15,759 nt of DNA from Parachlorella kessleri (lineage: Eukaryota; Chlorophyta; Trebouxiophyceae; Chlorellales; Chlorellaceae), in NCBI GenBank assembly GCA_001598975.1, contig BBXU01000207.1, positions 1 through 15,759 on the forward strand. The letters run 5' to 3'. The notes beneath the pieces are model-generated. The model saw only the letters and a program-made list of their open reading frames with translations, did not search any database and was not told the DNA's origin. Positions 1 to 15,731 of this stretch are shown here, piece after piece (position 1 is the stretch's first letter; every line of letters starts with the position of its first letter). Position numbers and translations under genes: made by a program.

Positions 1-700
1 GGCCGCGCCGGCGGCGGCGGCTCCGCCGCCAGCCCCGCGCGGTCGCCGCTGGGGCTGAACCCGCTGGGCAGCCGGTCCCTGGCCAGCCTGACGGCCAGCC
101 CTCGGGTGCTGCCGCCAGGGCGGGCCCGCAGCCGCGGCAACCTTCATGAAAGCACCAGTATGAGCAGCCTTGGGGAGGCGTCCCTGGCCGGCACGCCCAC
201 CTTCCCGCGGCCCTCGCCCCGCCTCATGGGCGGGCCCCTGGGCAACCCCTTCCGGCGGGAAACCCCCGCCGCCTCCCTGGACGCCAGCCCCCTGGCCAGC
301 CCCCTGCGCAGCTCCCTCGCCAGCCCGCTCAGGGGCTTTGCAGGCGCGCCGCAGCTGCCGCCGCAGACCGCGCCGCCGCCCACGCCAGACGTCCTGGCCA
401 AGCAGCTGGAGGAGGCGGCCGCGGTGGTGGTGCAGGGAGTGCCGCCGCTGCGGGTGCCCTCCGGCCCGCCGGCTGTATCAGATGCCGATCTCTTGGGGTT
501 GCGGCAGGCGCCCGGTGCGGCAGCCTCGGGGGCGGCAGGGCCGGCAGCTGCCGGGTTGGGCACAGCGGCGCCAGCGGTGGATGGAGCTGGTGGTGCCAAG
601 GGCGCTGCGGGAAGAGTGGGGGAGGGGCTGGCGACGGTGGAGGAGGAGGGGGAGGTGGTGTATGAAGCCCCTGAGCCAACCCTGTGGGGGTACGTGAAGG
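1..700 (+). other. Low-complexity Ala/Pro/Ser/Gly insertion coded in exon 1 of the GH36 gene
   Basis: Frame 1 is open from base 1 and reads as a disordered segment rich in Ala, Pro, Ser and Gly. It has short recurring units such as [13 protein letters not shown] and SLASPLRG, then an Ala/Gly stretch and a short acidic run (EEEGEVVYE) before the sequence becomes globular again near GLWRAERHG. It lies directly before the conserved block ending [11 protein letters not shown]. In plant Sip proteins that block follows the catalytic-strand DDGW motif by only a few tens of residues, so this looks like a lineage insertion in a barrel loop. The in-phase splice to exon 2 (GTAAGC donor after base 758) supports it being translated. 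Confidence 0.75.
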
Positions 701-3700
701 GGGAAGGAAGAGTGATTGTGGGAGATGCAGGTCTTTGGCGAGCGGAGCGGCATGGGTCGTAAGCTTTGCTTCCTTCCAGCCTTGTTTTGCCTTGAGATGC
801 TGCTGCTGCTGCTGCGTTTGGGGGCGTTATCTCCTGGAAGTAACACCCACACAGCCTACCGTGCACCCCTCCCACCCCTGCTTGCCCCCATGCAGGCGTC
901 TGCTGGGCCTGCTGCGCCGCGCTGAGGTGGCAGCCCTCAACTGGCTCCGCTCCTTCCTGGACGGGGCCACCTCCGACTCGTGGCGCATGCGGCTCTTCTC
1001 CGCCCTCGCCACAGGGCCCCTCAAGGGCTCCATCCTGCGGTTCTATGCCACCACCACCGACCACACCCGGCGGCTGCAGAGTGTGAAGGCCAACACCAAA
1101 TTCTCGCACCCGGACGCCGGCCCAGAGCACCCGCTGCATGTGAGTTGGCTGACTGACAGCGCTTGCCAAGGTAGCCACAGGGTGCAGGTTGTATAGGGGT
1201 TTTCAATGTCGTGTCAAATGGGACAGTACCCACAGGTCCTCTTTGTCAGGCGGGTTGCGGGGGCTGGTGACAGTCGTTTCCGACACATCTTCTCATGCAT
1301 TCATGTCAGGGATCGACATTTTACGCTCATTTTACGCCCACCCCTACTTCTGTAGAGCTCCCATGGCGAGGACGGTTTGAAGCTGGTGGTGCGGGAGCTG
1401 AAGGAGCAGTACGGGGTGCGGTACATCTACTGCTGGCATGCGCTGATGGGATTCTGGGCGGGCGTGGCACCCGATTCCCAGCACACCGCCAAGTATCAGC
1501 CTCGCCTGGTCTACCCCAAGCCCACTCCCAGCATACTGGTGAGGCGCAGGCCCCATGCCGTTGATCCCTTGTTCTTCATGAGGTTAATTGTGTTTGTCTG
1601 TACGTGCCATTGGGCGTATCCAGCCGCTTGCTGGGCTACTGGTCTGCTATTTTTGAGGCACATGACAAAGCAAGGGTATGCTGGGCTCTTAGGCGTACGT
1701 CGTTCCCTCACAAACATATGATGTGGAGGGAAGGTGGTGGGAGGGGCACACAGGGAAGGGATGGACTGTAGCAGCCCTTGGGGATGCCCCTGCTTGCTTG
1801 CACAGCTAGCTGCTTCTCAACGAGATCCCATCGCCACGCCGGGTGTGTCTACCTGTAGCAAGAGCTATAGAATCTTTTTCAAGCCCTGGTAAGGGGGAAG
1901 GCAGTCTGCTGACACACTTTTCTCCCGCCTGGCTTGCTGGCAGGAGGTGGACCCCTCATATGCCTGGGTCCAGTCGGTGCTTGCGGGCGTGGGCCTGGTG
2001 GCCAACCCGGCCCCGCTGCACAGGGACATGCACGCCTACCTCAAAGGTGGGCGGGCGATCCTGGGGTTGTAAGCCGGGCTGTGCAAGCCGTCTCCAGGCT
2101 GTGAGAGACGGAGAGACTGGGGGAGCGGCTGGGCTGGGCTGGGCTGGGCTGGGACTGGGCTGCCTACCCAGTGGTGCTGCGTTGCTACCTGGCCAAGCCC
2201 TAGCGAGCTCTTACCCACGCACACACAAGACCACTCCTGGCCCGCGCAACCCATCAAGCCCAGCCTGGACAGGTTGCAGACTAAATGGTCCGATGGGTGT
2301 ACCTGCCGCACTGCGCGCTTCTGCCACCAGTAACTCTGCTGGACTTCCCAGGCAGGCAGGTCGGAAGCGGCCCCCTGCTGTTTCTTGTTGTGGATGTGCT
2401 GTATCACCCACAGGCAGTCCTGGCATGGCTGCTCTGCTGCTGCAGAGTGCGGCGTGGATGGGGTGAAGGTGGACGTGCAGGGCACGGTGGGGTTGGCGGG
2501 CAGCGTGGCTGGGGGGGCCGCCGCCCTCAGCGGGGCCTACCATGAAAGCCTGGAGGCGAGCGTCCAGGACCACTTCCCGGGCAACCACTGCATCAACTGC
2601 ATGTGTGGGTCGTCGGAGGACATGTATAGGTGAGGGTGGGGGCTGGCAGGGTGGCGCATGAGGGCGCATGCGTCCGGTGTGGACAAACAGCTTCCAGTAG
2701 CAAGCTGTATTGCTTTGCTGGAAACGTTCCTACCTGATGGTAAGGGGCTGGCGTGGTTCACATCACTGCTGGTCTGGTATAGCCCGCCTTGCGGGGGCTG
2801 GTGGCCTAGGGATTATGCATTTCCCCGTGATGTCGTCGTCAGGCGTTGGCACCCCCACCATCACTCCCAAAGCACCTGGCGCTGGACGAGGGCAGCTGTG
2901 TTGGTTGCCAAGCTCAGCGCCGCGGCTTGCGTGCAGGATGACTCACACCAACCTGGCGCGCGTCAGCGATGACTACTACCCCCACCTGCCCGCCTCCTGG
3001 ACCTCCCACATCGCCATCTGTGCCTACAACTCGCTGTTTGCTGGAGAGCTGGTGGTGCCGGACTGGGACATGTAAGCAGGGGGTGTGCGACTGGGACATG
3101 AAGGCTGGTGGCTGATGGTGGTCGTCTGGTGACCACGGCCCTTCGTCCCTGGCAGAGTACATTTTCCTTGTAAACAGACAGTCTAGGGGTCTGTGAGGTC
3201 AGAACAGACTGATGTCCAGTATTTATGGCTACTTGTAGCACTTCACACTCCATTATTTCTTTGCTCTGTATCTGTGCAGGTTCCATTCGGCGCACCCAGC
3301 CGCGTGGCTGCATGCGGCCGCCAGGGCCGTCAGCGGTGAGTGTGGCGCTGGGCTGCGTGGTAGGGCTTGTCATCATGAGGGCTCTTCAGCTCGCGGGGAG
3401 GTACTTGAACTGGCGCGACATGACGTGACATGACTTGACATGGCATGACGTGATGTCTCAACGTTACCTGAAAAGCACCATGGGGCTGTCCAGCCGCACA
3501 GAGACCAGTTGTGACTGTCACACTGTTGTTGCACACAGACTGCCCTGCCTACCTACATTATTTATGGATCCCCTCAACCGTCCCTACCTGCCTTCAACCC
3601 CCACCTGACGAGCTCCACTGCATCCCCGCTCCCCCCCCTCCAGGTGGCCCCGTCTACGTCTCGGACCGCCCCGGGGTCCATGATTTCACCGTCCTGGCGC

Positions 3701-6104
3701 GCCTGGTCCTGCCAGACGGCTCAGTCCTGCGATGCCGCGGCCACGCCCGGCCTACCCGGGACTCGCTGTTTGCCGACCCGCTCAGGGACGGTCAGTCGGT
3801 CCTCAAGGTGAGGTGGGGCGGGGGTGGGGACAGGGGCGGTGGCAGGGAAGTGACCAGCTGGGGTGAGCAGGGTGGGGTGGCAGGGAGAAAGCAGCGGGGG
3901 GATGGGGGCGGGGGCTGGCATGGCAGGCAGGCAGCGCAGGGGAGTGTGGTAAAAGGGGATGGGTGCAGCGTTGGGCTGGGGGAAGCCATGCGAGGGGGAA
4001 GGTGCCGGCTGGGAGGGTTGTGGTTATGGTTCGGTCGGCACCAGCGAGCGGGGCTTCCATCAATCAATCCTTCGGGTAGCAGCGCTTGGCAGTGCGTCTG
4101 ACATGAAATCCCTGGCGCACCCCACTCCAGGCGGCCATGTGTGTGGCACTGGCAGCTCAGCAGCCTCTGTTGGGCTAGCATTGACACCCCGGCATTCCCT
4201 GTCGTGTGAACTCAGTGGCGGGCAGCAGCATTGTGCGCACGCCTCACCAGCACTTGCACCGACCCTTGCTGTCCTTCCCTTCCCCCCCCTGCCTCCCTGC
4301 AGCTGTGGAACCTGAACAGCTACTGCGGGGTGCTGGGGCTGTTCAACCTCCAAGGATCGGCGTGGAGCCTGGCCCACCGGGGCTTCCACACCCACGACCC
4401 GGCGCCTCCTGACCTGAAGGCCAGGGTGGCGCCTGCTGACGTGGCGGCGCTGGCGCACGCGGAGCGGTACGCCGTCTGGCGAGACAGCACCCAGGTATGG
4501 AGGAGGGAGCAGCTACGTACGGGGCACAGGGGGCGAGGGGAGGGTGCAGGGGTGGCCGGGGGTACGCTCACATGGGGGTGCTGCCACCCACGTTAGCAAG
4601 GGTGAGTTTGCGCACTTGGCAGGCTCGAGCCCTGCCACCTGTCCAGTCCTGCTTGCATGAGTCCCACGGCCCATGCAGGCATGGCGCCCAGTGGGCTGGA
4701 GGGGCACATCGTTGTCTTGTGGCTGGACAGCTATCCCCTGCATGGGTACGCCCTCTGCACCCCGGTCCCCACTTTACACCCTAGTTTGCTAGTTGACGTA
4801 CCTGGGCACCGTCTCCCTTTCCACAGGAGCTGCGCTTGGTGGGGCGGGAGGAGCGCGTCCCTGTCATGCTGGAGAGCCGCGGCGGGTGGGACGTGCTGAC
4901 TGTGAGCCCGGTGGAGGAGCAGGCGGGGGTGCGGGTGGCCCCGCTGGGCCTGCCACACATGCTCAACACCGGGGGCGCAGTGCTGGGCTTCAGGCCAGGT
5001 GGGTGGGTGGGCGTGCCTGCAAGAGACCCGGTAGGCAGGGTATGTTGGTTGTTGTGGGTTTGCCACCAAAATAAGCAGAGGCATCACGTATAACTGACGA
5101 GCCTTTAGGGTGGAGGGGTGGATGGGGTGTGCGTGTGTTGTGTAGTGGGAGTGGTGTGGTGGTGTGTGTGATGGAGAGCTTGGGGTGGGGTCACGTCTGC
5201 CGGGGCTTGATCTGTCATGGGTATAGAACACCATGTATCAACCGTGTGTCCGAGTACTGTCTGCTGTGGGCCATAGATGGGCATGGCTGGCGGGCAACAG
5301 GGAAGGGCTACCTTGTGTTGCGATGCTGCGGCAAGCACAGGAGCAGCACACCTGAACAACACACCAATAGCCCCATGAGGGTTGCACTTCCGGCGGCAGC
5401 ATCTCATGTCACCTTTTCCTTCATACCCCTCTTGGTCGCAGTTGTGGGCAGTTCCAGGTGTCCGCAACCCTGGCACTTGGGTACCTACGAGCACATATTC
5501 TGGCGGTTGCCCTTGTGCAGGCAGTGCAGCTCCCGCCGCCCACACCAACACAAGCATCAAAGGAGGAGCCACCGAGGAGACGAAGGAAGCGCCTCGCGGG
5601 GTTGCCTTTGAGCTGGAGGTGAGGCCGTGCTTGGGGTCTTACCTCCACCCGCGGCTATCTGGCAGGGGCTGGAAGGACTGCATGGGCCATACTATGTACT
5701 TGGGGTCGCCTGGGGTGGGTGATATGGAAGGGTTGAGCACCCAGCGCGACGCGGCTGCGGGCCGCTCAGACTAGCCGAGCAAAGAAAGGTGGATGAAGTG
5801 TACGAATGTCGTGAGGTGCCCATTCTAGCCCTGGGACAGCTGCAGGGCGATGGGGCGTACCACGTGTGCAATTGGAATGCAAGGGGGGGCATTTGTTAGG
5901 GCTAAACCACCGGGACCCTCGTGCTTGCAGGCCAAGGGGGTGGGGTCGTTCCTCTGCTACGCCTCCCAGCGCCCCTCAGCCGTGGTCATCGACGGCGCAG
6001 AGCGGCCCTTCCAGTTTGACAGCGCCTCGAGCGCCCTCACTTTTGACCTGCCCGGCGCCGGCCCGATGCAGAAGCATGTCGTCTTGCGTTTTGGCGCTGC
6101 CTGA
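1..6104 (+). CDS. Raffinose synthase / seed imbibition (Sip) family glycoside hydrolase, GH36 (5' partial, 12 exons)
   Basis: Exons read by eye: 1-758, 896-1139, 1356-1538, 1944-2046, 2446-2629, 2937-3071, 3280-3335, 3644-3807, 4303-4494, 4827-4998, 5521-5618, 5931-6104 (TGA). They total 2463 nt, exactly 821 codons, and every junction is GT-AG and in phase. Family motifs in order: [11 protein letters not shown] (exon 2), [15 protein letters not shown] (exon 3), DGVKVDVQ with the expected catalytic Asp at 2472-2474 (exon 5), VSDDYYP, the probable acid/base region (2962-2979), [14 protein letters not shown] across exons 6/7, [11 protein letters not shown] and [15 protein letters not shown] (exon 8), and a C-terminal beta domain ([27 protein letters not shown]). 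Known of the family: it includes raffinose synthase (galactinol plus sucrose to raffinose) and alkaline alpha-galactosidases. The sequence is closest by eye to the Sip subgroup, so transferase versus hydrolase activity is unresolved. The N-terminal domain and the first catalytic strand lie upstream of the window. Exon 1 is mostly a Pro/Ala/Ser-rich insertion. Introns longer than 300 nt hold nothing gene-like. Confidence 0.93.
2127..2161 (+). repeat. GGGCT pentamer tandem repeat in intron 4 (G-quadruplex-type)
   Basis: Five consecutive GGG runs start at 2131, 2136, 2141, 2146 and 2151, each separated by CT, followed by one more after ACT at 2157. The repeat lies on the sense strand of the GH36 gene, within the intron 2047-2445. 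Confidence 0.85.
3417..3456 (+). repeat. Degenerate 10-bp tandem repeat, about four copies, in intron 7
   Basis: Four successive decamers read GACATGACGT, GACATGACTT, GACATGGCAT and GACGTGATGT. They lie in the GH36-gene intron 3336-3643. The unit contains TGACGT-like cores, but nothing in the context shows they are regulatory. Confidence 0.75.
3808..3990 (+). repeat. G-rich block at the 5' end of intron 8
   Basis: Right after the donor of the 495-nt intron 3808-4302 the sense strand carries many G runs of 3-6 bases (for example around 3812-3836 and 3896-3913). The C-rich complement produces long spurious Pro-rich frames on the minus strand. The rest of the intron up to 4302 shows nothing beyond a pyrimidine-rich tract before the acceptor. 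Confidence 0.7.
4999..5520 (+). other. Intron 10 of the GH36 gene, longest intron, GT-rich
   Basis: This 522-nt intron joins phase-1 exons ending at 4998 and starting at 5521. It contains a GT/TG-rich stretch at about 5126-5172 and is otherwise unremarkable. A second in-phase acceptor lies 9 nt downstream, after base 5529. No gene, RNA motif or insertion was recognised in it. Confidence 0.7.
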
Positions 6105-6479
6105 GGCAGCGGTAGTGGGTGGTGCAGCCGGGTGGGGTATGTGTGTTTCTCTTTGGAAACCACCCTGAGGGAAAAACCGTGCCTGTTTCTTCCTTTCGAG
6201 AGGAAGGGATATAGCAAAACACAGGTACATGTATGAAAGGCACAGCACAGCCCAGGGGTTTGCTTACGGTTGTCAGGGTTGGGACTCCGCGGAGGTGTTG
6301 TGACAGCTAGTATAACCTGCACCTTGTTCATTCATCTGATAATGTAGGTGTACATCTCACAGATGGATCCCATCAGATACATGCTGTCAACCTGGTCGGC
6401 ATGCCTGGGCAGGCGGCTCATCTCACAGCTTGGGCAGTTCTTTGTTTGCGTGTCTGCAAAGTAGCCTAGTGCATATTGA

Positions 6480-6484
6480 TGTAA
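6480..6484 (+). terminator. TGTAA polyadenylation signal, probable 3' end of the GH36 gene
   Basis: This is the first TGTAA downstream of the stop codon at 6104, about 375 nt away. TGTAA is the usual green-algal polyadenylation signal, and 3' UTRs of several hundred nt are normal in this group. No transcript end can be seen directly. Confidence 0.5.
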
Positions 6485-7161
6485 TCCAGCAAAGTGTTCA
6501 TGTACAAAAGCTAGTTATGAGTGCCCATGCCATAAATCTGGCTTCGGCAGGAAGAAAATGTAGGTGTCCATATACACTTGCACTGGGATGCTATCAATGT
6601 TGTGCTCTGGTGGCCGTGTCCTTGCCAAGTAGTGTTCCTTTGTTGCATTGAATTATATACGCGATCAGTGGAAGTGATGACGCTGAGAAGTAAACAGGGC
6701 AGCACCAATGCAATGGCAAATCAGTTGGGCAAGGTTGAGGAACACTCTACCAAGAGTGTATAGCTCACTGCTTAGGCAAGCTCCAAGGCATAACTTGCGC
6801 TGGCTGCTGCTTTATGCTGGCTTTCACTCAGGGGTTAACCCTGTTCTCTACCGGCCCTGCTTCATAAACAGCTTCACCCGCTATTCCTAAGGCCTACGCT
6901 TGTCTGGGAGAGACGTTCTGGATCACAACTCAGGCAAGAACCAGGGCGCTTACTTGGATGCAGCCCAGTGGAGACAGTTCAACCCTCTCTCCTGCCTTTT
7001 CGGGCTACCTGCCACCCTTACCAATAACTGCTTTCAGCCCTGCCAGTCCGGTTCAATCGTACCCCTCCTCTATTCTCACTGCCTGCCACCATAAACAACT
7101 CCTTGATGCCCTACACTGAGGCGCCAAGGGTGATGTAACCCTAAGTAACCCCACATTCTAG

Positions 7162-7183
7162 GCGCCAGATGAGTGCCAGATGA
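7162..7183 (+). repeat. 11-bp tandem repeat just upstream of the GST TATA box
   Basis: GCGCCAGATGA and GTGCCAGATGA stand head to tail, differing at one base, and end about 25 bp before the TATA box. The position suits a proximal promoter element, but no known factor site was recognised. Confidence 0.6.
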
Positions 7184-7207
7184 GGTGAGCCGTGCACCCA
7201 GCCTGCC

Positions 7208-7215
7208 TTATAAAG
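7208..7215 (+). promoter_or_regulatory. TATA box of the GST gene
   Basis: TTATAAAG lies about 95 bp before the ATG at 7307. Transcription starting about 30 bp downstream would give a 5' UTR of roughly 60 nt. The start context CGCACCATGG is close to the preferred eukaryotic initiation context. Confidence 0.6.
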
Positions 7216-7306
7216 ACATCCACCTGTGTAGCTATTTATGATGTCCTTGGCGTTGTTCAGAAACTTTTCTCGTGTCAGCCCCAAGCGCGGCCTCTCTATT
7301 CGCACC

Positions 7307-8982
7307 ATGGCTACCAAGATCGTGCACTGGGACAGCAAGACTTGCCCTTATGCCCAGCGCAGCTGGTGAGTTGTAGAAATCTGTGGTGGAGGTCCTGATG
7401 CGCACCGATCGGGCTGGTTGCAGGTTTAAGGTATCGTGCCAGTGATGGTGCTAGCTAAAGGAGTTGCCCATCCTGCGGCCCCTGCTGCAGGATCACCTTG
7501 CTGGAGAAGAAGCTTCCTTTCGAGATCTCCCAGGTGGACCTGAACAACAAGAGCCAGGAGTTCCAAGACCTCTATGCGTCCATCAACCCCGATCCTGCCG
7601 CCTCAGCCAAGGTACCCATCCTCATCGACGGCGACACCAAGCTGATTGAGAGCGCCATCGTCGTAGAGTACCTGGTTGACAAGTACCGAGGTCAGGGCGA
7701 GGAGCTCCTGCCCACAGACCCGGCCACTGCAGCCAAGGTAAGATGGCAAGAGGAATGGGGTTGAATAACCTTCCCTTGTGGCCAGTTTCCCTGCTGCTTG
7801 CACCTTGCGCATCAGCAACTGCCGGGAATACATGAACCCGCTTGCGCTCCTGTGTCCCCAAGTGGCATCCATGATGATATGCTTGGTACTAAAAAAAAGC
7901 ACCTCCAGGCGTCGGCCCCCTCCCCCGTATTTGTGTGCACCGCACTGAAAAGCAGAGATGTTGACTCTCTGCTGTGCACTCACTGCCCCGGGCCAGCTGC
8001 CGCCACTTGCAGGTCCGCCTGTTCACTGATGCCTTCCAGAGCCACTTCGGCGGGGTATTGTTTGCTCTGCTCCGCGCCGACTCCCAGGAGGGGCTGGCGG
8101 CCGCCAAAGAGAAGCTGGTCACGGGCCTCCAGGTACCTTTGCCCTTAGACTGGTTTTGCGACTTGCACTCTTCGGCTTGCTGAGCACGCGTGTGAGCAGG
8201 ACACAGTGCGTGCGTTAATGTGGACCGTAAAAGGTACTCGCCCAATGCAGTGTGGTGTGCACTAGTGCAATCTGCGGAGTCCTGCTACTGCTTGGTACCA
8301 GGCAGGTACTGCCTGCGTGGTCTTTCACTTTCCGGTGCAGCACGCTCACTCACATGTCACTACAGCAGGCAAAGCAACAATCCTCCCTGCCCCTTCCCTT
8401 GCCTCTTGGCTGCAGGTGCTGGATAAGTTCCTGACCTGGCACGCTGTGAACGACGGGGGCGACTACTTCCTGGGCAGCCAGTACAGCCTGGCGGAGGTCC
8501 TCCCTACCGGCTTCCTCCAGCGCGCTCTGGTAGCGCTGCCGCACTTCCGAGGGGTGGATGTCTGGGGCATCATCAAGGAACACAACCTAAGCAGGTAGCG
8601 TGCTGTCGCCTGTGCTTTGCCTTGGCTGTGGGTGGTGCCCAGCTTGCTGCTATAGGATTCCAGGTATATGCCAGGGGAGCAGCTGGTCTTGATGGGGTCT
8701 TGTCCTGGACCCTGAAAAGCAAGCAGTTTTTGGTGGTAGCTTGTGGTGTTGCCCTTTTGCTTTTTACTCGGTCAGTCTTGCACCCCGTTACCTCGCAAGA
8801 GGCCAGCAAGCTGTTTCCAGGTGTTCTCTGAGGTGACTGATGCACCTCCGCCGGCCCTGTTGTGCAGGTTGGAGAGTTGGATCAAGGCGGCACTCGACCG
8901 GCCCTCCGCCAAGGAGACGCAGCCTGCCGACGACGTCATCCTCAACGGCTGGAAAAAGTTTGCCACTCCTCTGAAGGATTGA
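7307..8982 (+). CDS. Glutathione S-transferase, cysteine type (lambda/omega/DHAR-like), 5 exons
   Basis: Exons are 7307-7365, 7491-7737, 8013-8132, 8416-8594 and 8868-8982. They total 720 nt, giving 239 residues plus TGA, all in phase with GT-AG introns of 125-283 nt. The N-terminal thioredoxin fold carries TCPYAQRSW with the likely catalytic Cys at residue 13, the cis-Pro motif KVPILID (Pro62) and the glutathione-binding ES pair (Glu73-Ser74). An alpha-helical C-terminal domain runs from about residue 97 and includes YFLGSQYSLAEV. The C-P-Y-A-Q-R active site is shared with plant lambda GSTs and resembles omega and DHAR proteins. Known of these classes: the cysteine favours glutathione-dependent reduction (thioltransferase, dehydroascorbate reductase, deglutathionylation) over classical conjugation. 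The exact class and substrate are not decided by the sequence. The protein begins almost directly at the fold, with no transit or signal peptide, so it is probably cytosolic. The start is supported by the TATA box, the initiation context and the normal family length. Confidence 0.93.
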
Positions 8983-9475
8983 GCTTTGTCCCAGCCTAGC
9001 TCTGTACTCTGTGGGACTGGAAACTAGTACCCTGGGGCTTGCTTAAGGCGAATACCTTACTGTACCCCGTGGCACTTGGATATGCTTATTAGCATGGGTG
9101 GCAGGTATTGCGAACAGGGAGTAGAGCTGGGCTGGACTGAATGGAACTGGCAGGGCTGGATGCAGAATGAGCCTGAGTCTTGCCTGAGTTCTATGCTCAT
9201 GCCTTTCTTGGTACAGCTGCTCATTCCCTCAGGCGCTGGAAAGGGCACTCTCTTTGTGCCCGTGTTCTGCTTCTGTTTATGTGGCTTCTGCTCATGACTT
9301 TGTACACAGCGCTCAGCTCACACCTGCATGCACAACCCTTTCTGAGGTTGCTCGCAACTTGACGCCGTATTACGTATGGCCTGGCCGTGTTTGCAACCAG
9401 TATGTTGACTGTAGACTGTCCACTTCCAGTAGTTGACTTGCTGCATGGCCCCGGGAGCACCACTTCTCCAACTTT

Positions 9476-9480
9476 TGTAA
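9476..9480 (+). terminator. TGTAA polyadenylation signal, probable 3' end of the GST gene
   Basis: This is the first TGTAA after the GST stop codon, about 495 nt downstream. It faces the signal of the convergent gene on the other strand at 9597-9601. Confidence 0.5.
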
Positions 9481-9596
9481 CAAATTCGTGTGTTGACAGC
9501 GTTTAGTCTGCTCCCTCCAGCACGCTGTCAGCGCCCCTCAGCTGAGCTCAGTTCCCACTTGATGTGGGGTCCTTTTGGGCTCAACCTGACGAACTC

Positions 9597-9601
9597 TTAC
9601 A
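9597..9601 (-). terminator. TGTAA polyadenylation signal, probable 3' end of the BEACH-WD40 gene
   Basis: TTACA on the + strand reads TGTAA on the - strand, about 300 nt past the stop codon at 9898. It is the first such motif downstream of that stop. Confidence 0.5.
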
Positions 9602-9897
9602 TGACATGCTGCGTCTATGGTTCGCTCAGCCCTTGTGTCCATCAGGCATGCAAGCTATAAGTGCCTTACTCACGACAAGCCCCCCTTCAGGGAGTTTGTT
9701 TAGTCAGTGTGACGCTGTATTGTGATAGCGAACAATGTCATAAACGCCAGAAAGCTAATCCTCTACACACAGTGTGGGCCCCAAGGCCCCTGACTTGTCT
9801 ACGGCCCTGCTCGGCTATGGGCTGCGCAGCACCAGCAAACACCGCCTGCCATCCTCAACAGATACTGCCACCTCTATGACAGCCAAGTATCCCCCCC

Positions 9898-15731
<5,834 letters not shown>

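Larger units (their letters stand above)
6105..7306. other. Intergenic spacer: 3' UTR of the GH36 gene and promoter of the GST gene
   Basis: This 1.2-kb stretch is less GC-rich than the flanking exons. Short open frames inside it (for example 6430-6651 and 6900-7094) resemble no protein I recognise and lack conserved blocks or splice partners. It holds a 15-bp near-direct repeat (6341-6355 and 6557-6571, one mismatch), a second TGTAA at 7134-7138, an 11-bp tandem repeat at 7162-7183 and a TATA box. No tRNA or other RNA gene was recognised. Confidence 0.7.
8983..9897. other. Convergent intergenic spacer with two facing 3' UTRs
   Basis: This 915-nt stretch lies between the stop codons of the GST gene (+) and the BEACH-WD40 gene (-). 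The small open frames are short and unlike any protein I know. The two TGTAA signals are about 115 bp apart, so the 3' UTRs probably do not overlap. No other element was seen. Confidence 0.65.

Noticed and set aside
144..1178. 344-residue open frame on the minus strand
   Set aside because: It runs antisense to the GH36 exons 1 and 2, has only Pro/Ala/Gly-rich content expected from GC-rich complement, and shows no conserved motif.
1843..2466. 207-residue plus-strand frame across introns 3-4
   Set aside because: It covers intron, exon 4 and intron 4 in a different frame from the conserved Sip protein, so it is a shadow of GC-rich sequence.
3792..4458. Several Pro-rich minus-strand frames
   Set aside because: They are complements of the G-rich intron 8 and of exon 9 of the GH36 gene.
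7045..7075. GGTTCAATC, similar to a tRNA B box
   Set aside because: It lacks the full GGTTCRANTCC pattern, a matching A box at proper spacing and an acceptor stem.
6430..7094. Small open frames in the GH36-GST spacer
   Set aside because: They are 60-75 residues long with no conserved block, splice partner or promoter signal. I cannot support a gene there.
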